64,000 nt of DNA from CADEED01 sp035765415 (GCA_035765415.1 DASTXR010000056.1:1-64000), one strand, 5' to 3'; shown: positions 44,629 through 53,930, numbered from the stretch's first letter. The notes: generated from the letters alone by a model not told the origin. Numbers and translations: made by a program.

Positions 44629-46101
44629 ATGAACAAGTCGACGATGCTGGCGGTGACCAGCCTGTGTTTGTTTGCCAGTGCCGCCATGGCGGCCGATAAC
44701 ACCGCGGCATGGAAGCCCATCTTCAATGGCAAGGACCTGAAGGGCTGGTCGGTGCACTACGCATCGAAGACCCCCGCCGGCGCACCGCCGCCCTCGAGCA
44801 TCTTCGCGGTGAAGGGCGGCGAGATTCACGCCTATCCCACGCAGAAGGCGGGCACCGAGCAGCCGAACGCGTACATCGTCACCGACGCCGACTTCAAGGA
44901 CTACGTGATCAGCCTCGAATACAAGTGGGGCGAAAAGAAATTTCCGCCGCGGCACGAACTCGTGCGCGACGCCGGGCTGCTGTACCACGTGCATCGCGCG
45001 CGCCCCGCGGACTGGCCGGCCTCCACCGAAGCGCAGATCCAGGAAGGCGACACCGGCGATTCATGGGCGGTGTCGTCGCAGGTGTCGAGTTTTGTCGATC
45101 CGAAAACCGGCAGGTATACGTTGCCGGAAAACGGCGGCGTCCCGGTCACCGTGGGCAGGAACGACGACTTCCAGCGCACGCGTCATGCACGCGTCAACGA
45201 ATACCCGGGGTGGAACACGCTCGAAGTGATCGTGCGCGGCGATCGCGCCACGCACGTCGTCAATGGCGTGGTGAACATGCGTGTCAACGACCTGAAGTCC
45301 TGGGACGCGGGTTCGAACAGCTGGGTGAAACTCGATCACGGCAAGATCGCGCTGCAGGCCGAGAGCGCCGAGATTTTCTACCGCAACATCAAGGTGCGCG
45401 CGCTCACGAAAGACGACGACATGCCGCCCGAGCCGAAACTCACCGAAGTCTGGTTCCCGGTGCCGCCGAAGGTGACGCCGGGAGCGAAGCCGGGCGCAGC
45501 GCCGTCCGACGCCATCGTGCTGTTCGACGGCAAGAATCTCGACGCGTGGAAGAGCGCCAACACCGGCGCCACCGCCGGCTGGAAGATAGACAACGGCGAG
45601 ATGGTGGTGGGTCCCGGCACGGGCGACATCCAGACCAGGGCCGTGTTCGGTGACGTGCAACTGCACGTGGAGTGGCGCGATCCGCAGTTGCCGCCCGACA
45701 AGGTGAACCAGGATCGCGGCAACAGCGGCGTCTTCCTGCAGGACGTCTACGAAGTGCAGGTGCTCGACAACTTCGAGAACCCGACCTACGTCAACGGCAT
45801 GGTGGGGTCCATCTACAAGCAGTATCCGCCGCTGGTCAACGCCACGTTTCCGGCCGAGACCTGGAACACCTACGACATCATCTTCACTGCGCCGCGTTTC
45901 GCGGCCGACGGGTCGGTGACATCACCCGCGCGACTCACCGTGCTGCTCAACGGCGTGCTCGTGCAGAACAACGCCGTGCTCAAAGGCGGCACCACGTACA
46001 TCGGTGCTCCCAGCTACCGGCCGCATGGCGACATGCCGCTGCGGCTGCAGGATCACGGGCACCTCGTGCGCTACCGCAACATCTGGCTCCGCAAGCTTTG
46101 A
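44629..46101 (+). CDS. Exported protein with two DUF1080 domains
   Basis: The 490-residue protein has a signal peptide (MNKSTMLAVTSLCLFASAA, cleaved after AMA). Two concanavalin-like DUF1080 (3-keto-disaccharide hydrolase-type) domains follow: one at about 25-265 (WKPIFNGKDLKGWSVHY, GLLYHVHR) and another at about 295-490 (AIVLFDGKNLDAWKSANTG, GNSGVFLQDVYEVQVLDN, GSIYKQYPP). Such proteins bind or cleave modified sugars in the envelope. GAGGGG precedes the ATG. It is divergent from the GH5 cellulase gene, with a 232-bp gap that must hold both promoters. Confidence 0.88.
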   Translation: MNKSTMLAVTSLCLFASAAMAADNTAAWKPIFNGKDLKGWSVHYASKTPAGAPPPSSIFAVKGGEIHAYPTQKAGTEQPNAYIVTDADFKDYVISLEYKWGEKKFPPRHELVRDAGLLYHVHRARPADWPASTEAQIQEGDTGDSWAVSSQVSSFVDPKTGRYTLPENGGVPVTVGRNDDFQRTRHARVNEYPGWNTLEVIVRGDRATHVVNGVVNMRVNDLKSWDAGSNSWVKLDHGKIALQAESAEIFYRNIKVRALTKDDDMPPEPKLTEVWFPVPPKVTPGAKPGAAPSDAIVLFDGKNLDAWKSANTGATAGWKIDNGEMVVGPGTGDIQTRAVFGDVQLHVEWRDPQLPPDKVNQDRGNSGVFLQDVYEVQVLDNFENPTYVNGMVGSIYKQYPPLVNATFPAETWNTYDIIFTAPRFAADGSVTSPARLTVLLNGVLVQNNAVLKGGTTYIGAPSYRPHGDMPLRLQDHGHLVRYRNIWLRKL

Positions 46102-46141
46102 TGGGGACATGGATGGGTGGAGACAGACTCCGCGCACCCCA

Positions 46142-46702
46142 TTACTGGTCGAAGTCGAGGTTCTGCGGGTTGCGCGGTCGCTGGGCACCCTTTCCGGTCA
46201 CGGGAACGGCGGTGGTGACGCGTTCGAGCTTGAAGTCATCGGCCCACACCTGCCCGCCGCCGAACAGGAAAAAGCCGAAAGCCACGGCGACGCTGTCGGG
46301 CGCGACATCCAGCACGACCTCGTAGCGCTTCCATTCGCTGTCGCCCGTCGCCGGGCGATCATCCATGTTGTCGAATGCGTTCATCTTGTTGTCGGGGCCG
46401 TCGACCCGCATCCAGAGCTGCGCCTTCGTGGCATCTTCGGTTCGCATGCGCGCGGTTAGCTTCCAGCGCCCGCCGCGGTAGTCGTCGGCGGCAAACATCT
46501 GCATGAGCGTGCCGAAGCCCGATCCCTTTGCGTCTGGCTTTGACTTGATGTACGCGCTCTTCGATCCGTCGGCGGCCTTTGCATCTTCAGTGCCGAATTC
46601 ATAGTCGCCGGGCGCGCTGCCCGCGACCATCCAGCCCTTCGGCGCGGCAGCCATCGAGGCGACTGACAGAAAAGTGAGCAGGGCGATTTGCAACGTATTC
46701 AT
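46142..46702 (-). CDS. Exported protein of unknown function, last gene of ECF sigma operon
   Basis: The 186-residue protein has a signal peptide (LQIALLTFLSVASMAAA) and a mature beta-rich domain (WMVAGSAPGDYEFGTED, GGRWKLTARMRTEDATKAQL, EWKRYEVVLDVAPDSVAVAFGF). This resembles carbohydrate-binding beta-sandwich proteins often attached to transcription regulators. I cannot name a function. AGGAAGGA precedes ATG 46702. It overlaps the small anti-sigma-like gene by 4 bp and is the third gene after an ECF sigma factor. Confidence 0.75.
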   Translation of the reverse strand: MNTLQIALLTFLSVASMAAAPKGWMVAGSAPGDYEFGTEDAKAADGSKSAYIKSKPDAKGSGFGTLMQMFAADDYRGGRWKLTARMRTEDATKAQLWMRVDGPDNKMNAFDNMDDRPATGDSEWKRYEVVLDVAPDSVAVAFGFFLFGGGQVWADDFKLERVTTAVPVTGKGAQRPRNPQNLDFDQ

Positions 46703-47016
46703 GGCAGTCCTTCCTGGCTTCCGGGGCCGGTTGGTTGTTGAAGATCGAGATCCATGAGCCAGGCGCGGGCGAGGCCTTCGTCGAGACCGTTGCCGCTGCT
46801 GGTGAAATGCGCTGTGGGCGTCGACGCGATCCTGAGCGTGAACGCGGCGATTACGATCGAGGCGGCTGCGGCGGCAATGAACATCTCGCGTCGCCAGCGC
46901 GTCGGTAGCGGCGTGGCGCGCGCGGCAGCGAGCACCAGCGCATCCATCTCCGCGGACGGGGTGACCTGCGTGCTCGCGCGATACAGATCGAGCGGGCTGA
47001 GGGCTTTCAATGCCAT
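46699..47016 (-). CDS. Small single-pass membrane protein, probable anti-sigma factor
   Basis: The 105-residue protein has a cytoplasmic N-terminus (MALKALSPLDLYRASTQVTP), one membrane helix (REMFIAAAAASIVIAAFTLRI, about 43-63) and a short periplasmic tail. This topology and its position, overlapping the end of the ECF sigma gene by 10 bp, suggest an anti-sigma factor. It lacks the HxxxCxxC zinc motif of ZAS proteins. The call rests on context, not on a recognised domain. Confidence 0.6.
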   Translation of the reverse strand: MALKALSPLDLYRASTQVTPSAEMDALVLAAARATPLPTRWRREMFIAAAAASIVIAAFTLRIASTPTAHFTSSGNGLDEGLARAWLMDLDLQQPTGPGSQEGLP

Positions 47017-47573
47017 GGGGCGAGCGCCTCTCGCAGGTGCCGCAGGGCGTAACGCAGGCGGCTCTTGGCGGTCTCAGGTCGGCAATGGGTGATCGCGGCA
47101 ATCTCGCGCACGCCCAGTCCGGTTTCGGCGCGCAGCAGGAACACCACACGCTGTTCCACGGGCAACGCGGCAATGGCCGCTTCCAGCGCGTGCTGCTGTT
47201 CGTCGGCGAGTGCCGCGCCGGGGGGATCGAACTCATCGCCTGCGCGTGGCTCGTCGTCGGAAGAAACTTCCGACCAGGGCGCGGTCGGGTGACGCACCCG
47301 CTTGCGCCAGCCGTCCGCAGCGCGTCGGTGCGCAATCGAAAACAGGAAGGTGACGAATCGCGCGCGCACTGAATAGCGCGCCCTTGCGTCGATCAATGCA
47401 ATCCAGGTTTCCTGGAAGATCTCTTCGGCGTCCTGCACGCGGCCGGTGAGGTGCTGGCAAAAGCGCATGAGAGGCGCGCGATAACGCTGATAGAGCAGCC
47501 GGAACGCCAGGTCGTCGCCATTGCGGAAACGCAGCATCAGCGATTCATCGGTCACGTCCGAGGTGGTCGGCAT
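47007..47573 (-). CDS. ECF sigma factor
   Basis: From ATG 47573 the product is 188 residues with sigma-70 region 2 (DLAFRLLYQRYRAPLMRFCQHLTG, DAEEIFQETWIALIDAR, FVTFLFSIAHRRAADGWRK) and region 4 (ALPVEQRVVFLLRAETGLGVREIAAITHCRPETAKSRL). It should direct RNA polymerase to extracytoplasmic-stress promoters and to its own operon, which includes the probable anti-sigma and a secreted protein. In-frame starts at 47636 and 47654 would add poorly conserved residues; none has a strong ribosome site. Confidence 0.88.
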   Translation of the reverse strand: MPTTSDVTDESLMLRFRNGDDLAFRLLYQRYRAPLMRFCQHLTGRVQDAEEIFQETWIALIDARARYSVRARFVTFLFSIAHRRAADGWRKRVRHPTAPWSEVSSDDEPRAGDEFDPPGAALADEQQHALEAAIAALPVEQRVVFLLRAETGLGVREIAAITHCRPETAKSRLRYALRHLREALAPWH

Positions 47574-47823
47574 CGCATGCGTCGGCGATACCGCGGCGAG
47601 CACCGGCAGCCAGTAGAAAGAGGCAGTCGTTTCCATGCAGCCGTTGATCGTCACCGAAAGGCCAAACGGGTTTGAGAATCGATCTCAGACCTGATGAGAC
47701 GCTTGTCACACGCCGGCTTGCGGCTGTTCCCGCGCGTCCGCCGGGGCTCCGGATTCCACGCTTGTGCACCTGCACAGTTCAAGAGAAGACCCTTCCTTAC
47801 CGATAAAGCGGGGACGGGGATTT

Positions 47824-49728
47824 ATGAAAGACGTCCGCGACGAGCCTACGGCGGCTGAACAAGCCACCACCGACCTGCCATTGCAAGCCCAGCTCATGGG
47901 CAGCCTGGCGCTCGTGTTCGTCCTCAGCGTGGTCGCCGGGCTCGTTGGCTACTTCACGTTCGACGATACCGCGCTCGAGAACAGCGTGCAGGCGAAGGCC
48001 GGTGTTTACGCGTCGACGCTGAGCTCGCAGATCTACAACGCCATCGCCGCCGATGATCCGGCGTTCGCCGAGGCGGTCATCGGGCCGCTGCAGACCGAGC
48101 GCAACGTTTATGGCGTCGCGGTGTACGGAACCCGCGGCCAGCTGCTCGCCGGCCATGGAAATTTCCCACGCACGCTGGCCCGCAAGTCCGACGCGAAGTA
48201 TGACGACGACCGCGTGCTGTTCACCGTGCGTGAAGTGCCGATCGAACAGGGCGTCTCGGGATTCCTGTTGCTGGCCCTGTCCACCGAGCACATCGAGTCG
48301 GCGCGCATGCGCGCCGCGCAGTTCCCGGCAATGACCACCGCGGTGGTGCTGCTGTTCGCCATCCTGCTGGCGCTCGCGCATTCCTTCAGCGTGATGATGT
48401 CGGAGGTCGTGCGCATGTTCGACGAGCGCCGGCAGATGGAGAGAACGGAAAAGGCGCGGCTCGAACGGCTGGTGTCGGAACGCACGCGCGAGCTCGAGCG
48501 CGGCCGCGAGCAGTTCCGGCTGGTGGTCGAGGGCACTCAGGCCATTCCTTTCGCGCTCGACGTCGAAGACGGGCATTTCGAGTACATCGGCCCGCAAGGG
48601 CCGCAGCGGCTCGGCTTCGGCGAAGAGCTCTGGAAACAGATCGGTTTCCTCGACCGTCTCATGCCGCGCGAGCGCAACAGCGCGATCCGCCATCGCATCG
48701 ATGAGACCTGCAGCGGCAACTTCGAGATCGAGACCACGGTGCTCACGCAGGACGAAAAGCGCGTCGACCTGCGCTGGGTTGCGAGCTGCGAGCAGAGCGA
48801 GAACACCGGCCAGCACAAGGTGCTGCGCGGCATGATGCTCGACGTCACCGATCAGCGCCGCCTCGAGAACGATCTCGCGCAGGCGCAGAAGCTCGAGAGC
48901 GTCGGCCGGCTGGCCGCGGGCGTGGCCCACGAAATCAACACGCCGGTGCAGTTCGTTGCCGACAGCGTGCTGTTCGTGCGCGAAGCGATGGACGACCTGT
49001 CATCGATCGTCGACAAGTACCGCGAATTGCGCAGCGCCATGGAGAGCGGCGCCGACCTCAAGGCCGCGGCCAGGGCGGCCGAAGAGGCCGAGGACGAAGC
49101 CGACCTCGACTACATCCTGGAAAACGCGCCGGTGGCGCTTGATCGCGCGCGCGACGGCCTGGGCCGCGTGGCGAACATCGTGCGTTCCATGAAGGAGTTC
49201 GCGCATCCCGATCGCAAGGAGAAGGCGCAGACGGACATCAACCAGGCCATCGCCAGCACGCTGGTGATCGCGTCCAATGAATACAAGTACGTCGCCGAAG
49301 TCGAAACCCGCTTCGCCGAACTACCGCTCGTGAACTGCTTCGCGGGCGAAATCAACCAGGTGGTGTTGAATCTCATCGTCAACGCGGCACACGCCATCGG
49401 CGATGTCGTGAAGGATGCGCAGGCCGGCGACATGCCGCGCAAGGGGCTGATCACCATCGGCACGCGCGTGGTCGATGGATGCGTCGAGATCGCCATCGGC
49501 GATACGGGCAAGGGCATTCCCGTCGAGGTGCGCTCGCGCATCTTCGATCCTTTCTTCACCACCAAGGAAGTCGGCAAGGGCACGGGCCAGGGCCTGGCAA
49601 TCGCGCGCGCCGTGGTGGTCGACAAACACGGCGGCACGCTGCACTTCGAAACCGAAGTCGGGCGGGGGACCACGTTCTTCATCCGGCTCCCGCTCGAAGC
49701 GTCGGCGACCGCGTCGGCTGCGGCCTGA
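47824..49728 (+). CDS. Membrane sensor histidine kinase (non-hybrid)
   Basis: The 634-residue protein has two membrane helices (about 24-46 and 171-195) around a periplasmic CHASE8-like region of about 125 residues. A coiled-coil (MERTEKARLERLVSERTREL), a PAS domain (about 235-355), HisKA with GVAHEINTPVQFVADS (His about 369), and HATPase_c (NQVVLNLIVNAAHAIGD, GTGQGLAIARAVV) follow. The DHp region contains a long charged insert (about 400-435). No response regulator is adjacent. GGGGA precedes the ATG. It is divergent from the ECF sigma operon and 8 bp upstream of a sugar porter, so it may regulate transport or be driven by it. Confidence 0.88.
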   Translation: MKDVRDEPTAAEQATTDLPLQAQLMGSLALVFVLSVVAGLVGYFTFDDTALENSVQAKAGVYASTLSSQIYNAIAADDPAFAEAVIGPLQTERNVYGVAVYGTRGQLLAGHGNFPRTLARKSDAKYDDDRVLFTVREVPIEQGVSGFLLLALSTEHIESARMRAAQFPAMTTAVVLLFAILLALAHSFSVMMSEVVRMFDERRQMERTEKARLERLVSERTRELERGREQFRLVVEGTQAIPFALDVEDGHFEYIGPQGPQRLGFGEELWKQIGFLDRLMPRERNSAIRHRIDETCSGNFEIETTVLTQDEKRVDLRWVASCEQSENTGQHKVLRGMMLDVTDQRRLENDLAQAQKLESVGRLAAGVAHEINTPVQFVADSVLFVREAMDDLSSIVDKYRELRSAMESGADLKAAARAAEEAEDEADLDYILENAPVALDRARDGLGRVANIVRSMKEFAHPDRKEKAQTDINQAIASTLVIASNEYKYVAEVETRFAELPLVNCFAGEINQVVLNLIVNAAHAIGDVVKDAQAGDMPRKGLITIGTRVVDGCVEIAIGDTGKGIPVEVRSRIFDPFFTTKEVGKGTGQGLAIARAVVVDKHGGTLHFETEVGRGTTFFIRLPLEASATASAAA

Positions 49729-49736
49729 GGGACATC

Positions 49737-51149
49737 ATGAAACTCGCCAGGGTCTCCACCAGCCACATCCGCGCCGTCACCGGCACGACGTTCGTTGCCA
49801 CGCTGAGCTCGCTGTTGTTCGGCTACTGCACGGCGGTGATCTCGGGTGTGCTCGGCGCCATCGACCACAACTTCATTGCGCCGCGCGGCATGCACGAGAC
49901 GGCCGCGAATGCGCTGCTCGGCCTGACCGTGTGCGCGGCCCTGGGCGGCACGATTCTCGGCGCGCTGCTCGCGCGACGAACCACGGAGTTGTTAGGCCGC
50001 AAGCGGCCGATGATCCTCGCCGCGGCGCTGTTCCTGGTTTCGGCATTCGGCTCGGCGTTCCCGGAGTTCGGGCTTGCGCCCATCGGCGGCATGGGTCCGG
50101 ACGCGCTCTGGCCGTTCATCGTCTACCGGGTCATCGGCGGCGTGGCCGTCGGCCTCGCCTCGGTCATCGCGCCGATGTACGTGGCGGAATTCGCGCCGCG
50201 CGCGGTGCGCGGCCAGCTCGGGGCGTACCAGCAGATCGCCATCGCCGGCGGCATCGCCATCGTGCTGTTCGTGAACTGGGGCATTGCCCTGCAGGGCGAT
50301 GATGTCTGGGTGCTCAACAGCGGTTGGCGCTACATGATGTTGTCGCTCGCGGTGCCGGCGCTGGCATTCTTCTGGCTGAGCTTCAGCGTGCCGGAATCCC
50401 CGAGCTGGCTGGTGAAAAAAGGCCGCGTCGACAAGGCGCGCCGCGTGCTGTTGCAGTCGGCGGAGGCCGATGAAGTGGAGGGGATGCTCAAGGACCTCGC
50501 GAACGTCGGCGCGCAGGAAAAGCCGGCGCCGCTGCTGGCCTTTGGTGCGCGCGTGGTGATGGTCGGCGTTGCGCTGAGCCTCCTGCAGCAGCTCATGGGC
50601 CTCAACGCCATTTCGTACTACGGCCCGCAGATTCTGCAGCGCATGGGATATCACGTGGACGAGGCGCTGCTCGGCGTGCTCCTCGCGCGCTCGCTCAATC
50701 TGCTCGCGACCATGATGGTGGTGCTGATCGTCGATCGCGTCGGGCGCAAGCCGTTGCTGATCGTGGGTGCCCTGGTCATGGGAACGTCGATGCTGGCTCT
50801 GGGTGCGCTGTTCGACACCAGCAATACCGGCGCGGACGGCCTGGTGGCGATGTGCTGCTACATGATGGGGCTCGGCATGTCATTCGGCCCCATCGTGTGG
50901 ATCATGATGTCCGAGATCTTTCCAACGGAGATTCGCGCGCAGGCGATGTCCCTGACCATCGCCGCGCAATGGGCGGCTAACTTCCTCGTCTCGTTCACGT
51001 TCCCGGTGGCATTCGCGCACGGCGGATTCGCGTTCTGGATCTACGGCGCGTTCGGGCTGCTGGCGGCATTCGTGGTGCTGCGCTTCGTGCCCGAGACCAA
51101 AGGCGTGGATGGCGTGTGGCGGAAGGAGGGGGCAGCCCCCGTTTCCTAG
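49737..51149 (+). CDS. Sugar porter family MFS transporter
   Basis: The 470-residue protein has 12 predicted membrane helices and sugar-porter motifs: FGYCTAVISGVLGAI, ARRTTELLGRKRPM, VYRVIGGVAVGLASVIAPMYVAE, VPESPSWLVKKGR, QQLMGLNAISYYGPQIL, DRVGRKPLL and VPETKG. It should be a sugar/H+ symporter in the XylE/GalP group. It starts 8 bp after the sensor kinase gene. Its stop codon lies inside the left arm of a 41-nt inverted repeat. Confidence 0.92.
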   Translation: MKLARVSTSHIRAVTGTTFVATLSSLLFGYCTAVISGVLGAIDHNFIAPRGMHETAANALLGLTVCAALGGTILGALLARRTTELLGRKRPMILAAALFLVSAFGSAFPEFGLAPIGGMGPDALWPFIVYRVIGGVAVGLASVIAPMYVAEFAPRAVRGQLGAYQQIAIAGGIAIVLFVNWGIALQGDDVWVLNSGWRYMMLSLAVPALAFFWLSFSVPESPSWLVKKGRVDKARRVLLQSAEADEVEGMLKDLANVGAQEKPAPLLAFGARVVMVGVALSLLQQLMGLNAISYYGPQILQRMGYHVDEALLGVLLARSLNLLATMMVVLIVDRVGRKPLLIVGALVMGTSMLALGALFDTSNTGADGLVAMCCYMMGLGMSFGPIVWIMMSEIFPTEIRAQAMSLTIAAQWAANFLVSFTFPVAFAHGGFAFWIYGAFGLLAAFVVLRFVPETKGVDGVWRKEGAAPVS

Positions 51150-51243
51150 CAAAAGGGGTCAGTCCTCGTTTGCGTCGCGCAAGACTTGCCTCAAGACGAC
51201 TTGAGGGCTGACCCCTTTTGCTAGGAAAAGGGGGCTGCCCCCT
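51127..51243. repeat. Long inverted repeat between convergent genes
   Basis: A 41-nt arm at 51127-51167 matches the reverse complement of 51203-51243 with two mismatches, around a 35-nt spacer. Each arm contains GGGGCAGCCCCC-like and AAAAGGGGTCAG-like parts. The arms include the stop codons of both flanking genes, so the last codons of the transporter come from the repeat. It should form a strong hairpin in transcripts from either side. Its GGGGTCAG core is shared with 58735-58782. Confidence 0.85.
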
Positions 51244-51820
51244 ATATCCACCCCACCGTACGCCGGAACTCCAGCTCCGCCGCGTCGCGTGCGGCCTGTT
51301 GCTCCGCGGTGGGTTGCGCATGCGCGCGCGCCTGCGCCAGCGTCCTGGCCAATGGCGGCAGACCGGCCTGCTGGCGCATGGAATTCACGCGGCTTTCATT
51401 TTCGAGAGGATAGGGCTCGAGCCCATTCGACCCGACGCGCAGTTGTGTTCCGTAACGCTGTGGACGCCCTTCATATACGCGGATGCGGTCGTCGATGATG
51501 GCGAACTGCCAGCGCGGCGCATCGCCGGATTCACAGGCGCGGTCGATGAGATCGCGGCACTGGCGCATGAACGGCGGCTCGCTGATGGCGTGCAGCGCGA
51601 TGCGCCAGGCCGCCTTGGCGCCTTTCTCACCGACCAGCGTGATGCCGGGCCAGCCGAACACCGCGATGATCTGCCGCAGCCGGCTTGCGTTGGCGCGATG
51701 CACCTCTTCGAGACGCGGGTGATATTTGTCGTCGAGACCGCCGGAAGCGGTGAGTTCGTTGCGCACGCTCTGGTCGTGCGCCTCCATGTCGAGAAGCGCC
51801 TTCTCGAGTGATTCATCCAT
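51242..51820 (-). CDS. DUF6624-like protein of unknown function
   Basis: From ATG 51820 the product is 192 residues, cytosolic and mostly helical. LRQIIAVFGWPGITLVGEKGAKAAWRIALHA, FMRQCRDLIDRA and WQFAIIDDRIRVYEGRPQRYGTQL match the pattern of DUF6624-type proteins. Their function is unknown. It is convergent with the sugar porter, and the gene's 3' end starts inside the inverted repeat. A TTG at 51841 gives an alternative start. Confidence 0.7.
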   Translation of the reverse strand: MDESLEKALLDMEAHDQSVRNELTASGGLDDKYHPRLEEVHRANASRLRQIIAVFGWPGITLVGEKGAKAAWRIALHAISEPPFMRQCRDLIDRACESGDAPRWQFAIIDDRIRVYEGRPQRYGTQLRVGSNGLEPYPLENESRVNSMRQQAGLPPLARTLAQARAHAQPTAEQQAARDAAELEFRRTVGWI

Positions 51821-51900
51821 GCCCTGTCTAACTCCCCTCAACGAGCGTCGTCGTTAATATAGACGCTTATCCGTCGTGAAAACAGCGAAACGCGGGCACG

Positions 51901-51932
51901 CAAAACCCGCGCGGCTGCGAACGCCGCGCGGG
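51901..51932 (-). terminator. Intrinsic terminator of the EF-hand gene
   Basis: A perfect 10-bp stem CCCGCGCGGC (51906-51915)/GCCGCGCGGG (51923-51932) lies 20 bp after the stop of the EF-hand gene and is followed on the minus strand by TTTTGCG. Stem plus T-run is a standard intrinsic terminator. Confidence 0.8.
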
Positions 51933-51952
51933 ACGGAGCACTCGCCTTCCAA

Positions 51953-52219
51953 CTACTGTTGCCGCTCCGTGCGCTTGTCGAACTCTTCGTTGTCGAGATA
52001 GCCGTCACCATTCCTGTCGGTGGTGGAAAAGGTCTCGACCAGCTTGGGGTCTGCGGACGCTTCTGGCATCGAGATGCGCCCGTCCTTGTTGGAATCGAGC
52101 GCATCGAACGAGCCGCTCTGGCCGGCGGGAACGGCCGGCTGGGTCTTTTCGCCCTCTGCGGCGACACCCGCAAGCGGGATCAGCGCGATCGCGGCCGCTA
52201 TGAACAGTTTGGGGGTCAT
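51953..52219 (-). CDS. Exported EF-hand protein
   Basis: The 88-residue protein has a signal peptide (MTPKLFIAAAIALIPLAGVA) and two EF-hand loops, DSNKDGRISMPE and DRNGDGYLDNEE, with full acidic ligand patterns. It should bind Ca2+ in the periplasm. AGGAGAA precedes ATG 52219 and a strong terminator follows, so it is a single-gene unit. Partner unknown. Confidence 0.85.
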   Translation of the reverse strand: MTPKLFIAAAIALIPLAGVAAEGEKTQPAVPAGQSGSFDALDSNKDGRISMPEASADPKLVETFSTTDRNGDGYLDNEEFDKRTERQQ

Positions 52220-52569
52220 TGCGAGTTCTCCTGTTGCTGCTCGGTGACTTCTCACCCGTACGTGAAGATGCACTCCGTGTGCCAGTTCGCGAGTGGATGT
52301 TGGCTATCAACCACTTGCGCCGCGATCCACAGGTTGCGCCGTCGAACCCGGCGCTGCAATTGATGGTGCGTGGCGACAACCCTTGCGCCAGGCGACGGCG
52401 GATGGCGACAGTGGATCACAATCTAACTACAAACAGGCACTTGCGGGTCGGCGATCGGTGACAGGCGCCGGGCGCGCGGAATGTGCTGACGCCCGGCCGC
52501 TGTGCTGTCTGACGCGGATGTCAGAGCAGTCCTGAGGCGGCGACCGCCCACAACTCGCATGGTGCGCAG
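52220..52569. other. 350-bp intergenic region between divergent genes
   Basis: This gap separates the divergent EF-hand and antiporter genes and should hold both promoters. I see no gene. The only structure noted is a 6-bp hairpin TCTGAC/GTCAGA (52508-52525) about 45 bp before the antiporter ATG. Confidence 0.5.
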
Positions 52570-53850
52570 ATGGCCGCATTCTGGTTCGTGCTCGTGGGCG
52601 CATTGCTGGTGGCGATTGCGCTGCTCGGGCGGTTTCTCGATCGCCTGCCGGTGAGCCCGGCCATGATCTACCTGGTCGTCGGCTTCCTGCTCGGACCGGC
52701 GGTTTTCGATGTTCTCGAGCTGCACCCGCTGCGCGAGCTTACGCTGCTCGAGACCATCACCGAGATCGCGCTGCTGATCGCACTCTTCACCGTGGGCATC
52801 AAGATGCGCGTGCCGATCGGCGACTGGCGCTGGAGCCTGCCGCTGCGGCTGGCGACCATCTCGATGGTGCTGACGATTCTCGGCGTGGCCATCGTGGCCG
52901 TGGTGCTGCTCGATTTCGACTGGCGCCTGGCGCTGGTGCTCGGCGCAGTGCTTGCGCCCACGGACCCGGTGCTGGCGTCGGATGTCCAGCTACGCAGCGC
53001 GCAGGATCGCGACAGCCTGCGATTCGGACTCACGGGCGAGGGCGGCCTCAATGACGGCACCGCGTTTCCGTTCGTGTTGTTAGGCCTGGGGCTGATGGGC
53101 CTGCACGAAATCGGCGTGGGGGCCTGGCGGTGGTTTGCCGTGGATCTCATCTGGGGAACCGTCGGCGGCCTCGGGATCGGGTTTCTGGTCGGCACCACGC
53201 TCGCACGCGGCGTGCGCCTGCTGCGCGCGTGGCGGCGCGATGCGGTGATCTTCGACGAGTTCCTGCTGCTCGGGGTGATCGCGCTGAGTTACGGCGTGGC
53301 GCTGGCGATTCATGCGCTCGGGTTTCTCGCGGTGTTCGCCGCGGGCCTGGCGCTGCGCCGCGCCGACGACATTCACGCCCACTCGAGCAACACCGCCGAC
53401 AAGCCGCCGCTGACGCCGAGCCTGCTCAACGTCAACGAGCAGCTGGAACGCATCGTCGAGGTGGCCGTGGTGCTGCTCGTGGGCGCGATGATCTCCACGG
53501 GCTACTGGTCACCCGCGGGCCTGCTGCTGGCGGCCATCCTGTTCGTGGCGATCCGCCCGCTGTCGGTGTGGATAGGCGTGCGCGGCGCCGATGTCGGCAG
53601 CGCGCCGCGACGCCTGCTCGCTTGGTTCGGCATACGCGGCATCGGCTCGGTGTATTACGCGGCGTTCTTCGCCGGTTACGAACTGCGTGATGTCGTCGCC
53701 GAACAGTTGCTGTCGGTGACGTTCACCGTGGTCGCAGCGTCCATCGTCCTGCACGGCATCTCGGCCACGCCGCTCATGGAGATCTATCAGGCGCGGCGCG
53801 GGCGACGCCCGCGTGGCGCGCCGGCGGCCGCGTTGTCGGACAAAAGATGA
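52570..53850 (+). CDS. Na+/H+ (cation/proton) antiporter, CPA1 type
   Basis: The 426-residue protein has about 11-12 membrane helices and CPA motifs: VSPAMIYLVVGFLLGPAVF, EIALLIALFTVGIKM, LGAVLAPTDPVLASDVQ (the Asp for ion binding) and TGEGGLNDGTAFPFV (ND pair). A late WFGIRGIGSVYY also fits. It should exchange Na+ or K+ for H+ across the inner membrane. It opens an island of envelope and stress genes. Confidence 0.9.
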   Translation: MAAFWFVLVGALLVAIALLGRFLDRLPVSPAMIYLVVGFLLGPAVFDVLELHPLRELTLLETITEIALLIALFTVGIKMRVPIGDWRWSLPLRLATISMVLTILGVAIVAVVLLDFDWRLALVLGAVLAPTDPVLASDVQLRSAQDRDSLRFGLTGEGGLNDGTAFPFVLLGLGLMGLHEIGVGAWRWFAVDLIWGTVGGLGIGFLVGTTLARGVRLLRAWRRDAVIFDEFLLLGVIALSYGVALAIHALGFLAVFAAGLALRRADDIHAHSSNTADKPPLTPSLLNVNEQLERIVEVAVVLLVGAMISTGYWSPAGLLLAAILFVAIRPLSVWIGVRGADVGSAPRRLLAWFGIRGIGSVYYAAFFAGYELRDVVAEQLLSVTFTVVAASIVLHGISATPLMEIYQARRGRRPRGAPAAALSDKR

Positions 53851-53930
53851 CACCCGCGACGCCAGGTTCCCACGACATAGCCGGCAAGGGCCGCTTCGCG
53901 CAATGCGGCAACGATTCCAGAATTATGTCC

